Shown: one piece after another, positions 53,634-61,322 of the stretch
How the letters are laid out: each line of letters opens with the position of its first letter
Numbering within the stretch: the stretch's first letter is position 1
Assembly (NCBI RefSeq): GCF_000720475.1
Contig: NZ_JOAP01000009.1
Location: 1-64,000 of the forward strand
DNA: 64,000 nucleotides
Direction of reading: 5' to 3'
Origin: Streptomyces aureocirculatus
GTDB taxonomy: Bacteria > Actinomycetota > Actinomycetes > Streptomycetales > Streptomycetaceae
Translations under genes and position numbers: made by a program
The notes under the pieces: model-generated
Told to the model about the DNA's origin: nothing
The model's database searches: none
The model's input: the letters and a program-made list of their open reading frames with translations, nothing else

Positions 53634-54119
53634 GTGAGCATACAGATACAGACCGTCGCCTTCGACCACCCCGACGCGATCAAGCTGAACGACCGTGTCC
53701 AGCTCGAATACGCCGAGCGCTACGGCGACGAGGGCGACGTGACGTACCTGGATCCCAGCATGTTCAAGACCCCCGTCGGCCTGTATCTGATCGCGTACGA
53801 CGACGCGGGCACCCCGCTGGCCACCGGCGGCTGGCGCACCATGGACGAGAACGGCGAGGGGTACGCGGACGGCGACGCCGAGATCAAGCGCATGTACGTG
53901 ACGCCGGAGGCCCGGGGGCTCGGCCTCGCCCGCCGCATCCTGGCCGCCCTGGAGGACGACGCCCACGCCGCGGGCCGCCGGCGCATGGTCCTGGAGACCG
54001 GCACCAAGCAGCCGGAGGCCATCGCCCTCTACACCTCCAGCGGCTACTCCCCCTGCCCCAAGTTCGGCTACTACCGCAACCACGAACTCAGCCGCTGCTA
54101 CGCCAAGCCCCTGCGCTAG
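53634..54119 (+). CDS. GNAT-family N-acetyltransferase
   Basis: A 161-aa acetyltransferase: IKRMYVTPEARGLGLARRIL is the acetyl-CoA-binding motif, and METGTKQPEAIALYTSSGY-like residues follow. It ends YYRNHELSRCYAKPL, typical of a Streptomyces subfamily. Substrate unknown. GTG 53634 is preferred over longer frames that run through the gene-poor region. It is convergent with the azoreductase gene, only 6 bp apart. Confidence 0.87.
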   Translation: MSIQIQTVAFDHPDAIKLNDRVQLEYAERYGDEGDVTYLDPSMFKTPVGLYLIAYDDAGTPLATGGWRTMDENGEGYADGDAEIKRMYVTPEARGLGLARRILAALEDDAHAAGRRRMVLETGTKQPEAIALYTSSGYSPCPKFGYYRNHELSRCYAKPLR

Positions 54120-54125
54120 GGCCCG

Positions 54126-54845
54126 TCAGCTCCCGGCGGGCCCGGCGAGCCCGGTCACCGCCTCCCGGGCCGCCGCGAGGGAGGCGTCCGCGGCGTCCCG
54201 GAAGGCGGCGAGGCCGGGGATCTCCCGGGCCCGGGTCAGCTCGGCCCGCACCACGTGCAGTTGCTCCGCCGCCACCCCGAGCCGCGCGAAGTAGGCCCGC
54301 AGATAAGGCACCTGGAAGTCACAGGCGGCCAGCGGCGCCCCCGCCCCGTACCCCCCGCCACAAGCGGCGACCACCACGACCCGCGCGTCCCCGAGCAGCG
54401 CCCGCCCGCTGTCCGGATCGGTGAAGACGCCGGGGAAGGACACCCGGTCGATCCACGCCTTCAGGGCCGCGGGCACCCCGAAGTTGTACATGGGCACACC
54501 GACGAGCAGGGTCCCCGCCGCCGCGCCCACCGCCCGCACCTCCTCGACGAGGGGCAGCGTCAGCGCCCACTCCCGCTCCTCATCGGCGCCCTCCACGAGC
54601 GCGGCCACCTTCGCGGGCGGTACGACCCCCTGCCGCTCCACCCGCGTCCCGAGCCCGACATAGCCGGAGCCCACCAACGGCACCGGCGCCTCGGCCAGGT
54701 CCCGGTAGCGGTATCCGGCGCCCCCGTGCCGCTCCCGCCAGATCCGCGCGAACTCCCCGGTGAGCCGCCGGGTCACCGAGCCCCCTCGCCGGTCGGCACT
54801 GGAATCCAGATGCAGCAGAACCCCGCCTCGCCCCACACCACTCAC
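54126..54845 (-). CDS. azoR: FMN-dependent NADH azoreductase / quinone reductase
   Basis: A 239-aa flavodoxin-fold enzyme. The N-terminal LLHLDSSADRRGGSVTRRL binds FMN phosphate. VPMYNFGVPAALKAWIDRV and the Gly-rich ACGGGYGAGAPLAACDF are the family marks. These enzymes reduce quinones and azo dyes with two electrons and protect against thiol or quinone stress. GTG 54845. It is divergent from the ECF sigma-factor gene with 76 bp between. Confidence 0.88.
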   Translation of the reverse strand: MSGVGRGGVLLHLDSSADRRGGSVTRRLTGEFARIWRERHGGAGYRYRDLAEAPVPLVGSGYVGLGTRVERQGVVPPAKVAALVEGADEEREWALTLPLVEEVRAVGAAAGTLLVGVPMYNFGVPAALKAWIDRVSFPGVFTDPDSGRALLGDARVVVVAACGGGYGAGAPLAACDFQVPYLRAYFARLGVAAEQLHVVRAELTRAREIPGLAAFRDAADASLAAAREAVTGLAGPAGS

Positions 54846-54858
54846 GGCACACGCTCCT

Positions 54859-54885
54859 TGTCACTTCCGTACGGTCGGCTACGTC
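54859..54885 (+). promoter_or_regulatory. ECF41-type promoter candidate upstream of the sigma-factor gene
   Basis: TGTCACT, then exactly 16 bases, then CGTC. The promoter consensus for ECF41 sigma factors is TGTCACA-N16-CGTC, so this site matches at 10 of 11 fixed positions with correct spacing. It points toward the sigma gene, with a leader of about 30 nt, and suggests autoregulation. ECF41 sites more often lie before neighbouring oxidoreductase genes. Here the azoreductase is divergent. Confidence 0.65.
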
Positions 54886-54921
54886 AAGGAGGTGACGGAG
54901 CACGCCGGGGAAAGGTGACCG

Positions 54922-55836
54922 ATGGACGAGCAGGCCGCTCTCGCCGACCGTTTCGAGACGCACCGCGGGAAGCTGCGTGCCGTGGCGTACCGCATGCTCG
55001 GGTCCCCGGCCGAGGCGGACGACGCCGTCCAGGAGACCTGGCTGCGGCTGAGCCGCACGGATCCGGGCACCGTCGCCCGCGTGGAGAGCCTCCCTGCGTG
55101 GCTGACGACGGTGATCTCCCGCATCTGCCTCGACCTGCTGCGGACCCGGGCATCGCGCCGGGAGGAACTGGTGGGCGACCACGTCCCCGACCACGTCACC
55201 CGTACCGCCGCCGCCACCCTCACCGATGCCGATGCGCGCGGCCCGGAGGACGAGGTGCTCCTGGTCGAGTCGGTGGGCCGCGCCCTCCTTGTGGTGTTGG
55301 ACACGCTCACCCCCGCCGAACGCGTCGCCTTCGTCCTGCACGACACGTTCGCGGTGCCCTTCGACCGCATCGCACCCGTCGTGGAGCGTTCCCCTGCCGC
55401 CACGAAGAAGCTGGCGAGCCGCGCCCGCGGCAAGGTGCGCGGCACCCCGGCGCTCCCCGCGGCGGAGCTGACCCGGCACCGGCACGTCGTCGAGGCCTTC
55501 CTGGCCGCGGCCCGCGGCGGCGACCTCGACGCCCTGCTCGCCGTCCTGGCCCCCGACGTCGTACGCCGCGCCGACCCCGCTGCGCTGCCCCTGGGCACCG
55601 CCCCCGAGATCCGCGGCGCGGACGCGGTCGCCCGCGAGACGGTCCTGCTCACCGCGAACGCCCGGTACGCGGCCCTCGCCCTGGTCGACGGCGCGCCCGG
55701 CATCGTGGTGGCCCCCCGGGGCCGACTGCTCCTGGCCCTCAGGGTCACGGTGGACACCGGCAGGGTCTCGTCGTACGAGGTCGTCGCCACCCACGCCCGC
55801 CTGCGGCACCTCGCCCTCGCGGTCGTCCCCGACTGA
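54922..55836 (+). CDS. ECF sigma factor with C-terminal SnoaL-like domain (SigJ/ECF41-ECF56-like)
   Basis: A 304-aa ECF sigma factor. Region 2 (about residues 8-75: LRAVAYRMLGSPAEADDAVQ, ETWLRLSR) and region 4 (about 115-170: LTPAERVAFVLHDTFAVPF, RSPAATKKLASRARGKVR) are intact. An extra domain of about 120 residues follows (HRHVVEAFLAAARGGDLDAL), of the SnoaL/NTF2 type. This plan is that of ECF41 and related groups, where the extra domain replaces an anti-sigma factor. The DGGGKV and WLPEP signatures of true ECF41 are not seen, so the group is uncertain. ATG 54922 with GGAAAGGTGA upstream. A promoter match lies at 54859-54885. Confidence 0.9.
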   Translation: MDEQAALADRFETHRGKLRAVAYRMLGSPAEADDAVQETWLRLSRTDPGTVARVESLPAWLTTVISRICLDLLRTRASRREELVGDHVPDHVTRTAAATLTDADARGPEDEVLLVESVGRALLVVLDTLTPAERVAFVLHDTFAVPFDRIAPVVERSPAATKKLASRARGKVRGTPALPAAELTRHRHVVEAFLAAARGGDLDALLAVLAPDVVRRADPAALPLGTAPEIRGADAVARETVLLTANARYAALALVDGAPGIVVAPRGRLLLALRVTVDTGRVSSYEVVATHARLRHLALAVVPD

Positions 55837-55843
55837 GAACGCA

Positions 55844-55879
55844 AAGATCCCGCCCGATCTTCCGATCGGACGGGATCTT
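55844..55879. terminator. Hairpin between the sigma gene and tRNA-Ala
   Basis: 16-bp arms AAGATCCCGCCCGATC and GATCGGACGGGATCTT (one mismatch) around TTCC, directly after the sigma stop. It ends in TCTTC. Since it lies between convergent units, it can end both the sigma gene and the tRNA transcript. Confidence 0.75.
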
Positions 55880-55888
55880 CATGTGCAG

Positions 55889-55962
55889 TGGACCTGTGGG
55901 GATTTGAACCCCAGACCCCCTCGATGCGAACGAGGTGCGCTACCAGACTGCGCCACAGGCCC
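55889..55962 (-). tRNA. tRNA-Ala, anticodon CGC
   Basis: Minus-strand cloverleaf of 74 nt. Acceptor arm GGGCCTG/CAGGTCC with the G3-U70 pair that identifies alanine tRNA. D arm GCGC/GCGC. Anticodon arm CCTCG-TTCGCAT-CGAGG with anticodon CGC (reads GCG). T arm TGGGG-TTCAAAT-CCCCA. Discriminator A; CCA is not encoded. Confidence 0.92.
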
Positions 55963-56056
55963 TTGCAACGAGTGAAACTCTAGCATCCCCATCCGGGTGC
56001 TTGGAAATCCGTTCCCGCGCTGGTCAGGGCGGCGGATCGAGGAGGGTCCCCGAAGG

Positions 56057-57631
56057 TCACTCGTTGGCCGCGCGGGGGCGCCCGTCGCCCTCGGCCGCGT
56101 CGTCGTACTGGTCGAACAGCGGGGTGCGGCCGCGCTCGCGGGAGCGGCGGGCGGAGGCGGCGCGGCGGGCGTCGCTGCGGCCGCCGTCGGCGCCGCCGTC
56201 GCCGTCGTCGGCACGCCGTTCGTCGGCGCGCGCGGACGCGTCGGCGCCCTGCGCGGCTTCCCGGCCGTCACTGGCGGCCGCGTCGGCGGGCTGGGCGGCG
56301 CTCGACCGGGCCGAGCTCCAGGTGTCGGGGGCGCCCAGGTCGATGCTGCCGGTGGCGCGGGGCGCGACGGGAGCCGTCACATAGGTGGGCAGCGGCACCG
56401 GGACTGGGTCCCAACTGTCGGCGCGGCCGGGTCCGTGCTGCCGCTCGCGCTGCTGGTCGACCCACTCGGCGTGGTCGGTCTGCTCGACGAGGGCGCGACG
56501 GTCCGCCGCGAGGGCGGAGAGCCCCGGGTCGGGTTCCGGCGCGGGCTCCTCCGCGGCGGGTTCGGCGCCCGTGCCGTGCCCGCGGCGCTGCCGCTCGCGC
56601 AGTTGCCGCGCGGCGGCCTCGGCGCGGCGCCGGTCCATCGTGTACGTGAACCTGCGGTGCTCCTGGCGGCGCAGATAGGCGATGTACGCGCTCAGCAGCG
56701 CGGCGGGGGCCGCGGGCGCCCACAGGAAGGCGAGTCCGCCGACCGCGGCGACGACCGTGCCGAGCGTGAAGGCCACGAACAGCATGACGGTCGTGCGCCT
56801 GCGCCGGGCGAGGACCTTGGTGCGCCGGGCCCGAGCGGCGGCGTCGGCCGCGGCGGCGCGGCGGGCCGCCTGGGACGGGCCGTTGGCACGACCCGCGCCA
56901 ACGCCCGCACCGGGACTTCCGGCGGGCCTGGCGCCGGAACTTCCGGCGGACCGCCCGGCGGAGCTTGCGCCGGGCCGTCCGGCGGGCCTGGCGCCGGGCC
57001 TACCGCCGGGGTTCCCGGCGTGGCTTCCGTCAGGGTTCCCGGCGAAGCCCCCGTCGGGGTTTCCGGCGGACCTTCCGCCAGGGTTCCCGGCGTGGCTTCC
57101 GTCAGGGTTCCCGGCGAAGCCCCCGTCGGGGTTTCCGGCGACGCTTCCGCCAGGATTCCCGCCCTGGCCCCCGGGGGCGCTTCCGCCGGGGGTCCCGCCG
57201 GGGGCTCCGCCGGAGCCCCCGGCGGCCCGTGCACCCGGCCTCGCGCCGTACTTGGCCCCCGGCCTGCCCCCCAGCCGCGCCTTGACCGAGGGTTTGGCCT
57301 GCTCGGCGGCGGCGGCCGGACGGCCACGCGACTCCGCGGGGCGCTCCTCGCGTTCCTCCTCCGGAGGCACGGCGAAGGCCCGTACGTCCACCGAGTCGGT
57401 GATGACGTCCGGGTCGCCGCGCGACTCCTCCTCTTCGGGCGAGCGCGCTTGCAGGTCCCTGGCGTACCGGCGCTCCATTCCCGCCCGTCCGGAAAGCAGC
57501 CGGATGGCGGTGCTGAAGCGTTCCGTCGGACGGGCTTCGTTGAGCTCGTCCTGCCTACGGAGCCACATCGGCACCAAGTAGGCGGCCCAGGCCCCGACGA
57601 TGACTGCGTAGATGAGGCCGCTGCTGCTCAC
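56057..57631 (-). CDS. sepX: Actinobacterial divisome membrane protein SepX/GlpR-like
   Basis: A 524-aa protein. One N-terminal membrane helix (MSSSGLIYAVIVGAWAAYLV) is followed by VPMWLRRQDELNEARP. A long cytoplasmic linker, two close membrane helices (about 283-325: TVMLFVAFTLGTVVAAVGGL, then a second) and an acidic C-terminus complete it. The start and topology match SepX, a Streptomyces cell-division protein, and its Corynebacterium counterpart GlpR, the membrane partner of the gephyrin-like protein Glp. A Gly/Asn/Pro repeat (units like AGNPDGGF and AGNPDGSH, DNA about 57000-57170) lies in the linker. Gene order with rimJ, moeA and galU is the conserved actinobacterial cluster. Confidence 0.85.
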   Translation of the reverse strand: MSSSGLIYAVIVGAWAAYLVPMWLRRQDELNEARPTERFSTAIRLLSGRAGMERRYARDLQARSPEEEESRGDPDVITDSVDVRAFAVPPEEEREERPAESRGRPAAAAEQAKPSVKARLGGRPGAKYGARPGARAAGGSGGAPGGTPGGSAPGGQGGNPGGSVAGNPDGGFAGNPDGSHAGNPGGRSAGNPDGGFAGNPDGSHAGNPGGRPGARPAGRPGASSAGRSAGSSGARPAGSPGAGVGAGRANGPSQAARRAAAADAAARARRTKVLARRRRTTVMLFVAFTLGTVVAAVGGLAFLWAPAAPAALLSAYIAYLRRQEHRRFTYTMDRRRAEAAARQLRERQRRGHGTGAEPAAEEPAPEPDPGLSALAADRRALVEQTDHAEWVDQQRERQHGPGRADSWDPVPVPLPTYVTAPVAPRATGSIDLGAPDTWSSARSSAAQPADAAASDGREAAQGADASARADERRADDGDGGADGGRSDARRAASARRSRERGRTPLFDQYDDAAEGDGRPRAANE

Positions 57632-57937
57632 GCCTCACACGGTAGAGGGGTTTTGTCGAGGCCATCCGCCAATCGCGCCGGTGTGTCGCACGATCTGGCT
57701 GATATCTCGAACTTTTTTTGTGACTGATGCGATCAACACACCGGCAGGACCGCGAATTTAACGGTCTCTCAGCGACCAATTTCGAACAGGTATTTCATTT
57801 ATGAGAGTCGGCATTGTGTCGGTCCGAGCGGCGCGGGAACGCGCGACCGACCGCCCGACGGCCCGATGGCCCGTCAGGCCTTCACGCACTCAAGCCTGCA
57901 CGCCTGCACGCCTTCACGCCTTCACGCCTTCACGTCA
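57632..57937. other. Spacer with A/T-rich segment and octamer repeats
   Basis: The 306-bp gap between sepX and rimJ contains an unusually A/T-rich part at about 57700-57805 (with CGAACTTTTTTTGTGACTG). It is probably the sepX promoter region. Five 8-bp units follow at 57895-57934 (CCTGCACG twice, CCTTCACG three times), just past the rimJ stop. No gene is supported; an ATG frame from 57801 runs through the repeats and has no known family. Confidence 0.5.
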
Positions 57938-58561
57938 TCACGCCGTCTTCCGCGAACGCGCCCGGTGCCAGCGCTGCACGAGGCCCTCAGGCACCTCCTC
58001 CTCGGTGAGCGCGAACACGAGGTGGTCGCGCCACGCCCCGTCGATGTGCAGATAGCGGGGCCGCAGCCCCTCCTCGCGGAAACCTAGTTTCTCCACCACC
58101 CGGCGGCTCGGCGCGTTCTCGGGCCGGATGCAGACCTCGACGCGGTGCAGCCCCACGGTCCGGAAGCAGTGGTCGACGGCGAGCGCCACGGCCGTCGGCA
58201 TCACCCCGCGCCCCGCGACCGACTCGTCGACCCAGTAGCCCACGTGCGCGGAGCACATCGAGCCCCAGGTGATGCCGGCGACCGTCAACTGTCCGACGAG
58301 GCGGCCCTGGTACTCGATGACGAACGGCAGCATGCGGCCCGCGCTCGCCTCCGCGCGCAGGTGCCGGACCATCTGCCGGTAGGTGGGGCGGTGGGTGACG
58401 GGGCCGCTCGGCGTCGGCGGCGGGATGGTGGCCTCCCAGGGTCGCAGCCAGTCCCGGTTGCGCCGGTTGACCTCCCGCCAGGCGCGCTGGTCGCGGAGTT
58501 TTATCGGCCGCAGGACGACGTCGCCGTCCGTCAGCTCGACGGGCCAGCCGACGCTGTTCAG
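57938..58561 (-). CDS. rimJ: RimJ/RimL-type GNAT acetyltransferase
   Basis: A protein of about 207 aa. Family marks are DGDVVLRPIKLRDQRAWREV, RDWLRPWEATIPPP, YWVDESVAGRGVMPTAVALA (acetyl-CoA site) and ENAPSRRVVEKLGFREEGL. It resembles ribosomal-protein or N-terminal acetyltransferases. There is no in-frame ATG, GTG or TTG near the conserved start. The best start is a CTG (58561-58559) that overlaps the mog stop as CTGA, with GGGGG 6-7 nt upstream. It belongs to the conserved galU-moeA-rimJ-sepX cluster. Confidence 0.85.
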   Translation of the reverse strand: MNSVGWPVELTDGDVVLRPIKLRDQRAWREVNRRNRDWLRPWEATIPPPTPSGPVTHRPTYRQMVRHLRAEASAGRMLPFVIEYQGRLVGQLTVAGITWGSMCSAHVGYWVDESVAGRGVMPTAVALAVDHCFRTVGLHRVEVCIRPENAPSRRVVEKLGFREEGLRPRYLHIDGAWRDHLVFALTEEEVPEGLVQRWHRARSRKTA

Positions 58562-59055
58562 CTCGCACCCCCGTCGCTTCTGGGATGGTCGCCGCCGCGG
58601 AGCTGGTCGACGGCGTGCACCAACAGGGGCGAGAGGACGGCGATTCCGTCGCGTACGCCGCCGCTCGAACCCGGCAGGTTCACGATGAGGGTGCGTCCCG
58701 CGACGCCCGCGAGGCCGCGGGACAGGGCGGCCGTCGGCACCTTCTCGCGGCCGTGGGCACGGATCGACTCCGCGATCCCCGGCACTTCGTGGTCGATGAC
58801 GCGGCGGGTGGCCTCGGGCGTGGAGTCGGTGGGCGAGATGCCGGTGCCGCCGGTGGTGAGGATGACGTCGTAGGCCGCGGCGACGCCCTCGCGCAGGGCC
58901 CGCTCGACGGGGGCGCCGTCGGGTACGACCCGGGGCCCGTCGACGGTGAAGCCGAGGGCACTGAGCCCCTCGACGAGGATCGGGCCGCCCTTGTCGGCGT
59001 AGACACCGGCGGCGGCGCGGTTGGAGGCGGTGACGACGAGCGCGCGGTACCTCAT
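58558..59055 (-). CDS. mog: Molybdopterin adenylyltransferase / MoaB-Mog family
   Basis: A 165-aa MogA/MoaB-fold protein with LTTGGTGISPTDSTPEATRR and LIVNLPGSSGGVRDGIAVLS motifs. It adenylylates molybdopterin before metal insertion. ATG 59055 overlaps the moaC stop by 4 nt. It forms a molybdenum-cofactor block with moaC and moeA inside the galU-sepX cluster. Confidence 0.92.
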   Translation of the reverse strand: MRYRALVVTASNRAAAGVYADKGGPILVEGLSALGFTVDGPRVVPDGAPVERALREGVAAAYDVILTTGGTGISPTDSTPEATRRVIDHEVPGIAESIRAHGREKVPTAALSRGLAGVAGRTLIVNLPGSSGGVRDGIAVLSPLLVHAVDQLRGGDHPRSDGGAS

Positions 59056-59717
59056 GCTCCGGCTCCCCGCACGCCCCCGGCCCCCTGCTCCCCGTCGCCG
59101 CCCGAAGCGGCGGCACCCGCCCCGCCCCCGGCTCCCGGCGCGCCCTCGGCTCCGGACCGGCCCCCGGCTCCCGGCACGCCCTCGGCTCCGGACCTGCCCC
59201 CGGCGCCCGGGGCGCCCTCACCCCCGCCCCCCGGGGCACTCCGCCGGTGCCAGGCGCCCGACTTGCCGCCGGTCTTCTCCTCGACCTGTACGTCCGTGAT
59301 GACGGCGCCCTTGTCGACGGCCTTGACCATGTCGATGACGGTGAGGGCGGCGACGGTGACCGCGGTGAGGGCCTCCATCTCGACGCCGGTGCGGTCGGTC
59401 GTCTTCACGGTGGCGAGGATCTCCACGGCGTCGTCGGCGACCGTCAGGTCCACCTCGACGCCGGAGACGGCCAGCGGGTGGCAGAGCGGGATCAGGTCGG
59501 GGGTGCGTTTGGCGCCCATGATGCCCGCGATGCGGGCCGTCGCCAGGGCGTCGCCCTTGGGCACGCCCGCACCCCGCAGCAGTTCGATCACGCGGGGCGA
59601 GACGAGCACCCGGCCGCTCGCGCGCGCCGTGCGGGCGGTCACGTCCTTCTCGGATACGTCGACCATGCGGGCAGCGCCCGCCTCGTCGATGTGCGTCAGT
59701 CGCTGCTGCGTGCTCAT
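59052..59717 (-). CDS. moaC: Cyclic pyranopterin monophosphate synthase, with repeat tail
   Basis: A 221-aa protein. The first 160 or so residues are a full MoaC: LTHIDEAGAARMVDVSEK, MGAKRTPDLIPLCHPLAVSG, TTDRTGVEMEALTAV and the catalytic-pocket lysine in VDKGAVITDVQVEEKTGGKS. It makes cPMP, the first precursor of molybdopterin. Residues of about 165-221 are a Gly/Ala/Ser repeat tail of GRSGAEG(V/A)PGAG units that the family does not need. ATG 59717. Confidence 0.92.
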   Translation of the reverse strand: MSTQQRLTHIDEAGAARMVDVSEKDVTARTARASGRVLVSPRVIELLRGAGVPKGDALATARIAGIMGAKRTPDLIPLCHPLAVSGVEVDLTVADDAVEILATVKTTDRTGVEMEALTAVTVAALTVIDMVKAVDKGAVITDVQVEEKTGGKSGAWHRRSAPGGGGEGAPGAGGRSGAEGVPGAGGRSGAEGAPGAGGGAGAAASGGDGEQGAGGVRGAGA

Positions 59718-59897
59718 GTGCTGTGGCGCTCCCGGTCCGGGCTCCGCGCGGTGCGGTGCGCGGGCCTGCTGTGCGCGACACAGTACCGTCCCGCCGCCGC
59801 GCCGCCCGAGCACGTCGCCCCTGCCCCGCGGTGCCCCGGGCCCGGCCCGCGGGGGCGGGCCGGGTGCGCTCGCGGGCCGGTCGGCGCCGGGCGCACG

Positions 59898-61319
59898 TCA
59901 GCCGAGCAGGACCACGCCGACCTCCGTGCCGGGCTCCACGGACGTCGTGGCCTCAGGGACGACGATCAGCGCGTCCGCCTGCGCGAGCGCGGCGACGAGG
60001 TGCGAGCCCGCGCCGCCGACCGGCGTGACCGTGCCCGCGTCGGCGTCGTACCGCCCGCGCAGGAACTGGCGCCGCCCCGACGGCGAGGTCAGCGGCTCGT
60101 CGGCGGTGAGCCGGGCGCGGACGGTGGTCCTGTGCAGGTCGGTCAGGCCCATCAGCGCGCGCACGACGGGGCGTACGAAGATCTCGAAGGAGACGTACGA
60201 GGACACGGGGTTGCCCGGCAGCGCGAGCAGCGGGGTGTGGTCGGGGCCGATGGCGCCGAAGCCCTGCGGCTTGCCGGGCTGCATGGCGAGCTTGCGGAAC
60301 TCCACGCCCCCGCCCGCGCCGAGGCCCTCCTCGTCGTCCGGGTCGCCGATCGAGTCGAGCGCCTCCTTGACGACGTCGTACGCGCCCACGCTGACGCCGC
60401 CCGTGGTGACCACCAGGTCGGCGCGGATGAGCTGGTCCTCGATGGTGGAGCGCAGGATCTCGACGTCGTCGGTGACCGCGCCGACGCGGTAGGCGATGGC
60501 TCCGGCGTCGCGGGCGGCGGCGGTGAGGGCGAAGCTGTTGGAGTCGTAGATCTGGCCGGGGGCCAACTCCTCGCCGGGCTGGATCAGTTCGCTGCCGGTG
60601 GACAGGACGACCACGCGCGGGCGCGGGCGCACCTTGACCGTGCCCCGGCCGATCGCGGCGAGCAGGGCGATCTGCGGCGGGCCGAGGATCGTGCCCGCCG
60701 CCAGGGCGCGGTCGCCCGCGCGGACGTCGCTGCCCTGCGCACGCACGTGTGCGCGTGCCTCCGCGGGGCGGTACACGCGGACTTCGCCGGAGGCGCCCTC
60801 GGGGGCGGTGCTGTGGGCCCGCATCCCTGCGGCGGTGCCCTCGCCGAGCCCGCCGTCGGTCCACTCCACGGGCACCACGGCCTCGGCGCCGGGCGGCAGC
60901 GGGGCGCCGGTCATGATGCGGGCCGCCTCGCCCGCGCCGACCGTGGGCTGCTCGCCCTGGCCCGCGGCGACGTCCCCGATGACGGTGAGCACGGCGGGGA
61001 ACTCCTCGCTCGCGCCCGCGACGTCGGCCACCCGGACCGCGTACCCGTCCATGGAGCTGTTGTCGAAGGGCGGCAGTGAGACGGGCACCGTGATGTCCTC
61101 GACGAGGACGCAGCCCTGGGCGTCGAGCAGTTGCAGCACGATCGGTTCGAGCGGTCGGACGGTGGTGAGGATGTCGTCCAGATGCTCGTCCACCGACCAC
61201 AACCGGCCGGTGCCCCGGGACGCGTCGTGGCCGTGGCCCGGCGGCACGGGGGCGGCACCTCCGTGCGCGCCGTCCGTCCCTTCCGTGCCGTGGTGCGTCG
61301 TCGTGCCGCTGCTGCTCAA
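59898..61319 (-). CDS. moeA/glp: Molybdopterin molybdotransferase / gephyrin-like Glp
   Basis: A 473-aa MoeA-fold protein. SVDEHLDDILTTVRPLEPIV is followed by PPFDNSSMDGYAVRVADVAG and RIMTGAPLPPGAEAVVPVEW. The MPT-binding domain follows, with VVTTGGVSVGAYDVVKEALD and LPGNPVSSYVSFEIF. The classical role is molybdenum insertion into molybdopterin. In Corynebacterium, the MoeA-like protein of this locus (Glp) acts in cell division with GlpR, whose homologue is sepX in this cluster. TTG 61319 starts 3 nt after the galU stop with GAGGAG upstream. Confidence 0.9.
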   Translation of the reverse strand: MSSSGTTTHHGTEGTDGAHGGAAPVPPGHGHDASRGTGRLWSVDEHLDDILTTVRPLEPIVLQLLDAQGCVLVEDITVPVSLPPFDNSSMDGYAVRVADVAGASEEFPAVLTVIGDVAAGQGEQPTVGAGEAARIMTGAPLPPGAEAVVPVEWTDGGLGEGTAAGMRAHSTAPEGASGEVRVYRPAEARAHVRAQGSDVRAGDRALAAGTILGPPQIALLAAIGRGTVKVRPRPRVVVLSTGSELIQPGEELAPGQIYDSNSFALTAAARDAGAIAYRVGAVTDDVEILRSTIEDQLIRADLVVTTGGVSVGAYDVVKEALDSIGDPDDEEGLGAGGGVEFRKLAMQPGKPQGFGAIGPDHTPLLALPGNPVSSYVSFEIFVRPVVRALMGLTDLHRTTVRARLTADEPLTSPSGRRQFLRGRYDADAGTVTPVGGAGSHLVAALAQADALIVVPEATTSVEPGTEVGVVLLG

Positions 61320-61322
61320 GTG

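Noticed and set aside
58585..60492. Long plus-strand frame across mog, moaC and moeA
   Set aside because: Antisense shadow: the minus-strand genes have full motif sets, while this translation is Ala/Arg/Pro-rich noise.
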